A DNA stretch of 64,000 bases from Viridothelium virens (lineage: Eukaryota; Ascomycota; Dothideomycetes; Trypetheliales; Trypetheliaceae). Shown here piece by piece: positions 1-10,075 of this stretch (positions within the stretch are counted from its first letter, which is position 1; every line of letters begins with the position of its first letter). The notes under the pieces are model-generated. The model was given only the letters and a program-made list of their open reading frames with translations, was not told where the DNA came from and made no database searches. The stretch covers positions 1-64,000 of the forward strand of contig ML991848.1 of the NCBI GenBank assembly GCA_010094025.1. Direction: 5' to 3'. The position numbers and the translations under genes were made by a program.

Positions 1-271
1 TAAAAAAGTAGCCGTCCTCTCTTAAATTGGAGCTTATTCTTACGTGGCTAACACATGTATTAATAAATATCTAAGGTCTTTTTCTTAGGTTATATAACAG
101 TGGTTCCGGAAGAAGGTGTAACATAAGAAGCTTCAGAATTTGACTCCATTTTGGTACAGTATGAAGGTCGGATGGAAGAATTTTTTAGTGCAGAAATTAA
201 CCTCCAAACTGACAGGGGATTGGACACAACTACGGATAATTACGCAATTATTCATTCTATCCAAATCCAAT
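1..271. other. AT-rich sequence, no gene recognised
   Basis: Low-complexity, AT-rich DNA at the window edge. I found no ORF with recognisable protein features on either strand. The minus-strand relic next to it could extend into this stretch, but its frames here contain stops. Confidence 0.4.
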
Positions 272-520
272 TCAGACTAGTTTGGATATGCATAATTTAT
301 TCCATGGTTGGCTATGCTTACGTGCGCTGTAGTGACAGGGAAATGCCAAGCACGAGAGCCTTCGAACCTCGCCTGTGCCGTCCTCATTAAATTTGATAGA
401 CCTGCCATCCGTATCAAAGCACCACTCCTTCTCTTTGCAGAGCAAAAAGCAAGTTTCTTCATCCATATTCGACGATGCGATGACAGATATTGTTGCCATG
501 ATGCGGAAGTGGCGACCTAG
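272..520 (-). pseudogene. Gene relic or partial exon with fungal EWCFDTDGR motif
   Basis: The minus strand encodes a stretch containing KEWCFDTDGRSIKFNEDGTG. This matches a motif (WCFD-DGR-I-F-EDGTG) that I remember from a widespread family of fungal hypothetical proteins of unknown function. The frame stays open to about 272, but downstream of GTGEV the residues no longer look like the family. Upstream I see no convincing ATG exon; an in-frame ATG lies near 511. A GTAAGC donor occurs near 311, so a further exon is possible. I read it as a fragment or decayed copy. The motif match is from memory and no function is claimed. Confidence 0.4.
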
Positions 521-1427
521 AAATAGGTGTGGCTGCTTAGGTCGAGGTGGTCCCTGCTCGAACAGGCCAGACCTCCCATATTCACAGCTGAAAGGAGAGG
601 AAAAAGAACAAAAATAAATAAATAAATAAATAAAACTGCCAATGAGAAACAAACAAATTTCAGATGTAGTTCAAATGAGATCGTCTGAGCGTAATCCATT
701 TTAGGCCTTGGCAGAGGGCGGCTAATTACCTGGTAGTAATATCTCGGATCAAATGCCCCTTTTCCTCTGTTATGATAGAGTATCCAAGGCAACTGCACTG
801 TTCGCCACGACACGTGACAGCTCTCACCATTTCAACCTCTGCTCTTCCCCACTCTACCATTTGCGTTCCCTATAATCCTACGTTCTCTATTGTTCAAACT
901 ACCATGGCTTCTGAAATTGATCGTCTTTTCTTTTCACAATGTCCCTTACGGCGATCATGTCTCTGATGGATATCTTAACATCTCCGAAATGGCTGTAATC
1001 AGCATCATCGACCAATCATCTGATGCTCTCAAGAATGAGACTCTTCAATCTATACAAGCTTGGCTCGTTGCGCCAAAAGCAGCGCTCTCTATATGCTACT
1101 GAAGAGGTAAAGAGCACTTCGAATTCAACCGGAAGAAACACGATGGACAGATGTCTTCCATGCGAAAGCGGCTTCCGCAATCTTTGTGATCCATATATGC
1201 TATATCTAAACGGGCTGATATTGACTACACTGGGCTTGAATTGAAGTAGCTGTCACCTCCAAGGTCTTAGGGCGGTCGACGGGAGTATCTGGGACAAATC
1301 TTACTAGTAACAGATGACGAATTGCATGACTACAATGCCTTTGAGCGACTCTTGCGTCGATGACCTCCGGAATAGCCCAGCTATCCTTTCTCTGGACTCT
1401 CACTTTCCTCTGCATGAAGATTTTCAG
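521..1427. other. Intergenic stretch with a weak, frame-broken plus-strand ORF
   Basis: A TATAAT box near 871 precedes an ATG at 903, but that frame closes after about 20 codons. A neighbouring frame (about 920-1100) then stays open and encodes HNVPYGDHVSDGYLNIS, which reads like protein. It could be a decayed or unusually spliced gene. I could not build a model with convincing splice sites. Confidence 0.25.
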
Positions 1428-2186
1428 TTAGAAACGCTGTGGGGTGCCTTTGACATCCGACCAACTATACCAGTCGGCATTACCGTATACACCAATCTGG
1501 TTAAGGCCTTCCTGGTTTGTCTTCTCGACGCACTGAACCTGGAGTTTCAAACCACCGCTACCACCTATTAGAGCTGCTGGAATCATTAACTGCAGTTTCT
1601 GCTGGCCGGTAATATCAATCTTGCTTAGCAGTACGGTGTTATCTGTTGTGAACCCTGAGCCGCCTGTTTGCTTTAGGTATGCGTTTCTATTAGGCGCTTT
1701 GAAGGCATCATGTTAGCACGGGCTAAATGCAGGGCAAGTAAGTTTCAGAGAGCTTGCAGAATTACCCTACCTCCGTTGCTCCACCATAGCGGCGTACAGC
1801 CGTCATCCGCAATCTCAGGCACCCATGCCTTATTAATCTTATTCCAGGCATCAGAGTCGGCGAGGATAGCACACTCCCAGCTTCCCATAACCCAATCTCC
1901 AAGGACGGGGCTTATGTAGACACCAGGTCCCAGTTGGTCAGAGCTGGAACCCTTCTTGTACGTCAGAGTATTGCCGGCCTTTTGGTATGATTGAACCGCG
2001 TCCTACCAAATAATTGTCAGCAAAATACTATTCACTGAGGAGTTCCCCTTCGAGGAAGAGAAAGACACATACTGGGTTGACACTTCTGTAACCAATGATG
2101 ACGCTAGGTCCGCGCTTGATCAGGGAAGAAGCCGCGATAGGGATTAATAGTACTAGAGCGGTCCAGATTCTTGCATTCGAAACCAT
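1428..2186 (-). CDS. Small secreted protein with ADP-ribosyltransferase-like signature
   Basis: Three exons (2186-2073, 2002-1771, 1696-1428) join in frame to 204 codons. Both introns have good donors (GTATGT, GTAGGG), and the second has a GCTAAC branch site just before its CAAAG acceptor. The N-terminus is a signal peptide of about 20 residues (WTALVLLIPIAASS) followed by a dibasic KR at 24-25, a possible Kex2 site. The mature part starts with VIIGYR (29-34) and then has QLGPGVYIS (61-69). A core R after a hydrophobic strand, followed by a G-x-G-x-Y/S turn, is typical of ADP-ribosyltransferase folds, and the protein resembles a family of secreted fungal proteins with GYR...LGxGxY that I remember. 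No catalytic Glu is assigned. Secretion is well supported; the enzymatic role is inference. Confidence 0.65.
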
Positions 2187-2985
2187 AATATTGCACTAAC
2201 GAAGAAATGGGCCTGAAGGAAAAGGTATGAGAGTGTGAACGTGAAGCATGGACTAGATAAATGCTTCGAATGTGAAGAGATGTTGGAGAAGCCATTTAAA
2301 TCTTTAATGTCTTTGCATGTACCGTGTCCTGATATGCGGTACGTGCGATGGAGAGCGTGGATCAAATCATGAAATTAGAAGCTGTATCTGTGATAAAACA
2401 TGGATCTACAGAATGGCTGAAATCTCAGACTGCAATCTATTATCTCGCTGGGCTGTTTCCCAGTGCCAACAGGTGAAAAGCGGGTAGGTACAGGAAGGTT
2501 CGCTTAACCTGCATGTTCCTTTAGCCTGTAGCCTATCAGCTGATCTCAATCTGCAGGCAGCTATATGCAAACGGAACAGGGCCGAAATTAACTGTTGGAT
2601 TTCCTCTCTGGGCGCACATAATAAGAAATGCTGGTTGGACGTGGCCCGGTATGATGCAAACATGTAGGCATCTCGCTCTGCATACTCTATACCGTATTCA
2701 ATTGTGGAAATCAAAATTTTGGACTGCAAATTTTATATGGTCTCCCCCCTAAAAAAAAAGCAACGATACCCCCCCTAAAGGACACAATTCCTGGTCTTCA
2801 TATTCAAACAAGAAAATAATAATTCCCGAGGAAACCGTGTCAAAAATATCCGAGTATTCTCTAATCATTTATAATTTCCTTTCAACCATCGAAATCACTG
2901 TACCAATTGACCGCCGCCTTCGCGTACTGATCGATCTTTGTATCTTTCACCACTCTCTACTTCTCCTATTCGAAGATCTCTCGTC
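2187..2985. other. Intergenic region between divergent secreted-protein genes
   Basis: About 800 bp lies between the minus-strand secreted gene and the plus-strand mucin-like gene. It holds C and A homopolymer runs near 2740-2775 and an AT-rich stretch ahead of 2900. A 107-codon minus-strand frame at 2406-2729 has no recognisable features and is treated as chance. The region probably carries both promoters. Confidence 0.4.
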
Positions 2986-5017
2986 ATGATTATCAGCGCG
3001 CCCTTGTCAAGGGTTATAGTCCTTCTCTGCTACATTAATGCAGCTGCTGCAGGCCAGGGCTTCTTCTCACATGGAACCAATTCCAGCAACAGCAGTGTCT
3101 CAACCTCAGATACCACTGCTCACTCTTTCCATCTAAGTTCCTCGAGCACGGTGTTCACCAGTAGCCTTTCATCCTCGACCGGAGCTTTCTTGAACCAAAG
3201 CTCCTCTGCCCCAGCAAGTGCCTCTGGGAGCTCGTCATTGCGAAGCTCTGGCTCTGAATCTACAACCCGATCTCAGCATATAACCACTTCTGGAAATCCT
3301 TCCAGCGTCTCATTTTCTGGAAGTACCCGATCGAACAACACGTCCGGCACGCCGCCCATAGTCTCTCCGAAAACACCAACAACGTCAATCGCGACGACAA
3401 ATGGAAGTACTCACACTTCAACGCTCTCGCCCTCAAGTAGCACTTCTGGTACTCTAAGCACAACCTCTACAAAATCACCTACAACGACGATCGTGACGAC
3501 GAATGGAAGCACCCAGACTTCGACGCTCTCGTCCTCTAGTAGCACTTCTGGGACCCTGAGCAGAACGCCTCCGACAACCCCGATTATAACGACCTGGACG
3601 ACGAGTGGAAGTACTGGAATCTCGACTATCTCATCCTCTAGCAACACACCACCTCCACTAATTACCGTAGACTGGGGTACGGTGACAACTTCTACTACTT
3701 CTGGAGTGTCCTCAGCAACTCACGATTCACATGGCTGGCCCATAATTCCCGTTGCACATTGCTGGTTCTGTCCTCCTATCGGAGGAGGTGGTGGTGGTGG
3801 TGGAGGCTTTGGCATCATTCTTCCTAGCATCAAGGGCCCTGGCATTCTGCCTCCTCCCCCGTCTAATGTCGAGTCGTCACTAGGATTCTCGTCAAACATG
3901 CCATCTATTACATTGGATGCAGACGGAGATCCTACCTATCCAACATCTGAACCTACTAACTCGCCCACCGATTCTACGACTTCGACCTCTTCGACCTCTT
4001 CGACTTCTTCTTCAAGCTCCTGCACCAGCACTACCACTGGATACGATTTATATGTTACTTGTAGCTCGGTCACGCTGAGTAGTTCGGTAAGCTGTGAGAC
4101 GTCCACAATTACGACAACAGGATGCGATATAACGACCACGGCTACAACAACAAGTGTGTCTGCCTGCCCTTCGAGCGCATCAGCGAGTGTCAGTTCCGCG
4201 TATGACAGCGCACGTGCAGCTGCCGTCACCGTTGTTAGTGGAACAACATACCCACTGGCTTTCTACCCAACAGACTCCTCAGTCCCGACAGGTTTCACCC
4301 TTTCGCAAATTGGAAGTTTCTCTTCGACTCCAACATCCAGTACATCCATGTCTCCCTCGAGCACGCGCAGCTCTACGTCCGGCACGGCGAGCCCTACGTC
4401 CAGTGCGTCCACCTCTACGTCTAGCACGCCCACTTCTACACCAAGTACATCTACCGAGTCCCCTTCTCCCACCACTTCATCAGCGCCAGCTCCACCTGCA
4501 TCTTGGACTCTTACTGGGGTAAGCTAAACAGTCCAGTTTCTCTGTAATCTTCCGATACCGGGTAATCTAATAATCCCTATAGTATAGTGGCGAAAAGTGC
4601 AACTCTGATAGCGGTTTTACCTACGTAAGTTCAAACTTATTGCGCCATCATGCAGCCAGCTCACTCTTCTCTCTCTTGTAGTATACTTTGTCGGGCTTTG
4701 CAGCGCAGAGCCCCAACGAGGGATGCATTACGATTAATAACGATCTGCCGACCTATTCCCAAACTAACAACTCCTGTTCGTGGTTCGAGCAAGGCGGTAG
4801 TGTGGGTCCAGACTCGTGCACTAATGTGGCGTTCAAGCAGCCAGGCTCGTTCACCATTCAAGGCGGCTTCTGTACCGTCTACTCAGGGACTGACTGCTCG
4901 GGAGACTCTAATGGGGTTGATTCTAATGAATATAGTGGTTGCACTACACCTAAAGCTGCGTATGCGGATCTGGGTACTTGGGGCTCTATAAGCTGTTTCG
5001 CCAATGACGCGTCCTAG
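2986..5017 (+). CDS. Secreted Ser/Thr-rich (mucin-like) protein with Cys-rich C-terminus
   Basis: Exons 2986-4518, 4583-4624 and 4682-5017 join in phase to 636 codons. The ATG at 2986 is chosen because a signal peptide follows at once (VIVLLCYINAAAA, cleavage near residue 22). Residues about 30-510 are dominated by Ser and Thr, as in O-glycosylated cell-wall or extracellular proteins. They include imperfect repeats of about 30 residues around TTNGST-TSTLS-SSSTSGTL (nucleotides about 3370-3650) and a run of nine glycines (3782-3809). A Cys-containing block follows at about 345-410. The last 125 residues, on exons 2 and 3, hold eight cysteines and read as a small disulfide-bonded domain. No C-terminal hydrophobic GPI signal is present, so release or covalent wall binding is more likely than GPI anchoring. 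No enzyme motif was recognised. Confidence 0.8.
3370..3650 (+). repeat. Imperfect coding tandem repeats in the mucin-like gene
   Basis: About three diverged copies of a unit of roughly 90-120 bp encode Thr/Ser-rich segments that start with a Pro-Thr-Thr cluster, pass through NGST or SGST, and end in a serine run. Copies 1 and 2 are the most alike. Such arrays often vary in copy number between strains. Confidence 0.6.
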
Positions 5018-6229
5018 CTGAATTAAGAGAGAAATCCGTAAGATCGAGAAACATCACTGGATAGTTTCCGAAGGAGCAATGAAATCTTCTTCCTCTTTTG
5101 ACGGCAGCACAACGTTACGTAGCGATATCCCAAGTGACCGATTTAAGCTTCAGTAGCTCGAGGCTTTCCACTCCCAAAGCCAAGTAAAATCGACGATATA
5201 GTACGCTCATGATGTTCAAAGTGGATGGTTTGCCGGCCAAATTCTTGTGAATTTTTACGACGTGTCTGAAAACTGGTCGTGGTGCTAAGCGAAGGTGAAC
5301 GCGACATGTGATATCTTGCATGAATTAAAATGGGAATCCGTCCCTACACGCAATCGTCCCATGCCGGATGTAGGTGGCGTGAAGAAGACATCGGCCGTGT
5401 TTACTACGAAGCGCACAGATGGGCGTCAGAATGTCACGGACACCAAATTCAAGTTCTCAAGTATATACCTGGGTAGGCACGGCAGGTACCTAGCCGCACC
5501 ACGCATATCACGCGACTGGAGTCAATGTAAAATCTTTGAGATTCAGGGGTTGAAGACTCTCATCAGCGGTAAGACTTGTGTCACTTGCGGAACATACCTA
5601 GCGGAGTAAATTCAAGGACATTTTCTGCAATTGGGCGTGAGTTGCACCAGGGTATAGCTTCAGCGCTGAGTCAGCAGCCTGAGCCGTCACTGAGTCACAC
5701 TGAGCCACATGGAGCCACACTGAGTAAGTTTGGGTACTGTTGAACCAAAAGGAACGAACCTTGTAGTCCTAATTGGCTACGTCACAATATCTGACAGGTA
5801 CGCCGTGAGCTGCCGTGAGTCAGGATAAGCGCAACATAAGCTAGCGTGTCCCAACCACAATGGTGCCTGGATTGAGGATCCTTTATCCCAATCAGATTAG
5901 AAGGGCCCCAATTTGCTAATCCCCAAGTGCTGTAATACTTGCTTTTCACTGATCGGTAGCAAGGTAATAGTGAAACACGCATTACCCATCTACAGCCCAA
6001 ACCCTGGTCAACAACCATCTCTTTCGTTGTGTGTATGAGCAGTGCTTATCAAGGGCTAGAATATAGTAGAAATCAAGTCGTTAGCCTCAGAGACTACCTG
6101 TTCAACTCAAGCACCGGCGGCCTTGAAGTACAGCACCTAAAGTCCTCCAAATGGAAGATGGAAAGGGAAGGGTTCATCGAACGGCTGCCGCGATAAGACT
6201 CTTCAGCAGTTTTGGGGGTTCTGCTACGT
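5018..6229. other. Intergenic region, no gene recognised
   Basis: The region holds short frames on both strands without family features. A plus-strand frame at 5295-5609 reaches 104 codons but shows no motif or signal peptide. A 10-bp tandem repeat sits at 5679-5725. Confidence 0.35.
5679..5725. repeat. 10-bp tandem repeat, consensus CTGAGYCACA
   Basis: About four and a half units follow one another: CTGAGCCGTCA, CTGAGTCACA, CTGAGCCACA, TGGAGCCACA and CTGAGTAAGT. They have diverged slightly. No role is evident. Confidence 0.7.
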
Positions 6230-8208
6230 TCATCTTCCAGTGTTCTTGCCCCTCCCACCTCCACCGCTTGTCCTGGGCTTTTTAGCTGGGGGACCGGTTT
6301 CCAAATTTTCAACGCGTTGACTCAAACCAGTGCTAGGGGGTTCATCCTCAGGAACACTGTTGCCCTCTAGGATGGACCCAGAGCTGCTACGGGTTAAACC
6401 TGCTTGATTGGCTTCGCTGACCCGTCCTTCTGCTGCTTGACGTGCAATGTCGTTGCTCCGTGTGGATGTCCCGCGTCCGCCTTGGCCTAGTTGCTCGCTT
6501 TGCCGCGGGGTTTTTGTATCTCGACTTGGCAACTCTTTTTGGCCGTGACGATAATCATTGATTGCCTGCAATGGAAGAATGCCCTTTTCACGTAAGGTTT
6601 TAAACTTGCGATCAATCTCGATTGCTGCGTTCTTGAGAAGTTTATGCAGCACGCCCTCTCCATATCCGATCATGATTTTTGCGAACATATCCACCACATT
6701 CTCACGTGTAAATTCGCGTTGTGGAAAGAATTTGTATTCTTCAAATTGAAACTCGAGGTTGTAAGGGGGCTTTGTAGGAATGGGCCCGACATCTTCAAAG
6801 CTTGCAGAATCTCTTTTCAGCGGCTCAGCTCGGTGAATGCGAATCATAAGACCTTTTTCTGATGTAGTTGCGGAAAAGAATCTGACTCTTTCAAAGAAGA
6901 TCTTCTTTTGGCCAGCTTCTCGAAAAAATTCAAACATATTGTGGAGTGACTGGCTAGCATCATTTAAAGCCTGGCTTTTAGCTACGTCATCTTCCGGTGA
7001 ATAACGCGATTTCTTGCTTTCTACCACAAAGAATCCAAAAGCGCGTTTATTATATGGTGGACCCACACCCTCATAACAAACAAGTTTCCTCAATGCGGGT
7101 GGCATGAGCCTCCAGAGAGCCCTGGGAATGAGGTCCTCTTTTCGGAATGAGACACACAGATCTGGTTTAGGCGCAGCAAGGAATGGGAGCTTCTCTACCT
7201 TATCAACTAAGGCTCTTGTCGGCATTGGATCACAGGTCCATTCTGCTTCCACGTTGAAAGCAAGTCTCTTGCTGATATCATTCTGTCCCTTTGGATCAGA
7301 GCCTTCGATGTCTCCAAAAATTAGTCTGTATCGATCCAGCAGAGATATCATAATTGTCCGCTGAAAAATGGCCTCATTTTCTCCTTTGCAATTCTCGAGG
7401 TCTGCCGCCCAAAGACGAGAATACACTTCAGCTGCGACGCGGTTCTCGGGTATTTTCGGGGAAAGTTCTTCAAATTCGGGCAGGTAAGAGTCCCCAGGAA
7501 TTGGATCTAAACAAACATTTCTCTCCGTATCAAGCCTTGGCGCAAAGTTCTTGTCTTCGGCCCTCAATCTTGCCATCTTTAGTGCAGGAATTGTGCCAAG
7601 AACGATCTTAACAATCTCTAAGGTCGTATCGTCTATGGATGGCAGATAACCTTTGCGGCGGTACCAATTTTGTTCACTCGTTCTGGACTCAAGGATCCAC
7701 AACAGAGTCTCTGCTGAAGCTGATGAACCTGCATTGACTGTTATGTCACTTTCGGGATTAGCCACAGCTATCTCAGTCGTAGGTCGAATTGATTCACTGG
7801 TCTCGGACAATTCTTGGGGCTCGCGAAAGGTCTTCTCGGTCAATGCATTTTGTTGCTCAGCCAAGGAAGCTCGTGTTTGTTTAGAACCCCGTGCAAACTG
7901 CAGATAAGAGAAAATTAGCGCATTATTTCAAGCGCTGTCTCCACAAAAACAGCTGAATGGCATACATCGCTGTCAGCCTCTCCCTCTCTATTTTTTTGAT
8001 CTCTTCGCGATGTGGAAGGCGCTCCTTCTGCGAGCTTCTTAGTTTTGGACGCTTTAGAAATGTGTCTTGTAGATGCTTCAGTTTGCAATTTTCGCAAAGC
8101 TGCTGCTTTTGCTGCCCTCGGTCCAGGTTGAGAGCGACGCGCGGGTGATCTTTCTGGCACTTGGCGCCCTGGCTTGGGGTCTGCCAAAGCTTTCTTACGA
8201 GAAGGCAT
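6230..8208 (-). CDS. PD-(D/E)XK nuclease-fold protein, DUF7924-like
   Basis: Exon 1 (8208-7966) and exon 2 (7897-6230) flank a 68-nt intron (GTATGC...CTGCAG, GCTAAT branch site) and give 636 codons. The ATG at 8208 opens a basic, disordered segment (residues 1-90, rich in Lys, Arg, Ala and Ser). The core reads PKPDLCVSF with Asp about 327, then a hydrophobic strand FGFFVVESKKS with Glu about 374 and Lys about 376. This is a PD...ExK arrangement as in restriction-endonuclease-fold proteins. The pattern matches fungal proteins annotated as DUF7924, which are often multicopy in accessory regions; that assignment is from memory. The C-terminus ends in Gly/Arg and a PPAKKPR nuclear-localisation-like motif. 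DNA cleavage is not shown. The core residues are intact, so this does not look like a dead copy. Confidence 0.75.
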
Positions 8209-8821
8209 TGGCGTCCAGTGGAGGGGCTTCAATGCTTCATATTCCTGCTCAAGACTATCTCGATCGACACGTAGGTCGTTGCCTAACGCCCGAAAAAGTG
8301 GGGATGACGATGATTGAGGTGAGTGGAAAGGGGTTGCGATCAGACGCGCAACGTGGTTGGAGAACGTACGTTGGACAGCATAGCGTAGCGGTTACAAGCA
8401 TAATCGATGGTTCACACTGGTCGAGAACAGGAATACCCCGTAGCTGGCGGTACGGGCCGATTAGTACAGTGGGGCTCGTCGTCATAAGGTAGCACGGGTA
8501 GCAAGCACATCCATCGCAGAGAGTCACGTGAAATTGCGTCACCGGCCTGTCTTAGCCATTACTCCTGGCGGTCGGAGACACAAACCTCGCCTCACCTTTT
8601 CGGACGATCACGAGGTTGGCTCCAAGCAAACATGTGAGCGGATCGATATCAGCAGAGACGATCAAGACCAACATAACGTCCCGTATCACTATCAAGATTT
8701 AAGAGTATTGAAGCAGGTTAAGAGAGAGTCATATGTGTACAGAGCTAGCCTCATTGATGAACTGTCTTACGCTATGTGAAGAAGTAAAGAACTCCTATCC
8801 CACGGCGAGCCCTGGACTTTC
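8209..8821. other. Intergenic region, no gene recognised
   Basis: About 610 bp lies between two minus-strand genes and must hold the promoter of the PD-(D/E)XK gene. Short overlapping frames on both strands lack start context and motifs. Confidence 0.35.
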
Positions 8822-9673
8822 TCAAAAAGCGAAGCAGTCGTTACAGTTCGTCGTGTTATGGCCGCAATGTTCGCATTGAGCCGTGTTGTCCGGATTATTG
8901 TGGGAACACTGGCAGCAGTTCCAGCGCCCTTCGTTTTGATCCTGTGGAGGGCCCCTATTCCCATTCGGCGGATTACCGTCTCCACCATTCCTCACCGGAC
9001 CGTTTGTGATAGGCTGCGCGGCGTCTTCACCACGAGCTGGGTCAGGAGCAGCCTGCCCTTGGCTCTGAGCCCGGGTTTCTCCCACTGGATGGTGGATTCC
9101 GTTGGCCTGTCCTCGCCCAGCATCAGGCTGACTACTTTGATGATGGGGTCCCGTATCTGTAGGCTCTCCGTTGGTTGCCAAGAAGATCCCTGATGTCGCA
9201 GAGCCGGTCGTCCTTATGGTCCGGAGCGCGATATCGACGGAGAATATGAGATTTGACTGGAATGAGCGTTAAGCGAGTTGAAGGATTTCCCAAGAGTTTT
9301 GAAGGATCGGAGCTTACCTCATTATGATACGCCCCAATGGTCAGGTCGGAAGCTATGGGACCAAGGTGGACATAATTGTCTTGCGGACAAAGTGCCGTAG
9401 GTCCTGAAAGATTTTGAGCTCGAAGGCATGTACGTTCAGGAGTACGCTCATGGAGCTACTAGCTTGGATATTGATGACCATAGAAAAGATATCATCATCC
9501 CAAGGCATTGATCATTTAGATTGCGCACGCTTGACCATGTGGTCAGGAGAATTGTGGCATGTGTACTCAAGAGTAGGATCGTGGATTAACGCACCGGAGC
9601 CAGGCCATGTAGGACTGGCCAGTATAAGGAAGGCAAAAAAGGCCAAAGCCTTGGATTCGAAGGGAAACGGCAT
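8822..9673 (-). CDS. Secreted protein with C-terminal RanBP2-type zinc finger
   Basis: Exons 9673-9529, 9403-9318 and 9256-8822 join in phase to 221 residues. Intron 2 has GTAAGC and TTCCAG. Intron 1 uses a weaker GTGCGC donor with a TTTCAG acceptor. Residues 1-28 look like a signal peptide (ALAFFAFLILASPTWPG). Residues 40-115 are an unrecognised ectodomain with an acceptable N-glycosylation site (HNES). About 115-185 is a disordered Gly/Pro/Asn/Gln linker. The end is a zinc finger with W189, C191, C194, N198, C205 and C208, exactly W-x-C-x2-C-x3-N-x6-C-x2-C, plus CxxC at 215-218. RanBP2 fingers normally act inside cells on RNA or ubiquitin, so the combination with a signal peptide is odd. 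If exon 1 were wrong, the protein would be intracellular. Function unknown. Confidence 0.6.
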
Positions 9674-10075
9674 ATTTGACTTGCGCCTGTGTTATGGCTT
9701 TGGAGCTAACCCCACGAAGCTATTGTGAAAAATTTCAGAGCGAGCCTTGTAAGGTGCTTACGAGGAAATTGATTGGTCTGGATGTTGGAGGGTGTATGAT
9801 AGACTGTAGTGGTGCAGTGGTATCTTTGTTCGGAGCTGCTATCGTGTGAATATTAGGGAGGAAGAGCAAAATTCCAAAGATCGAGGGCGCTGTCTGTCAT
9901 TTATTTGGAGACTAGACTTTAACACACATTAAAATAATTCACCAGATTAATATGCAAAGGCAAACATTGAAAGGTGATGGAGGAGTGAATCACAATCTCA
10001 CGTGATTTTCTCTGTATTTAATCACACTTAGGTCAATTATAATTACCAGAAACATCTTGCGCAAATAGGAACTGA
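9674..10075. other. Short intergenic region
   Basis: About 400 bp separates the 3' end of fet3 from the promoter of the zinc-finger gene, both on the minus strand. I found no gene. AT-rich sequence at 9900-10060 probably contains the fet3 3' UTR. Confidence 0.4.

Noticed and set aside
2406-2729. 107-codon minus-strand frame
   Set aside because: No start context, motif, signal peptide or coherent composition; it lies in a promoter region.
3411-4229. Val/Glu-rich minus-strand frames opposite the mucin-like gene
   Set aside because: They are the complement of Ser/Thr repeat codons; the plus strand has a signal peptide and good introns.
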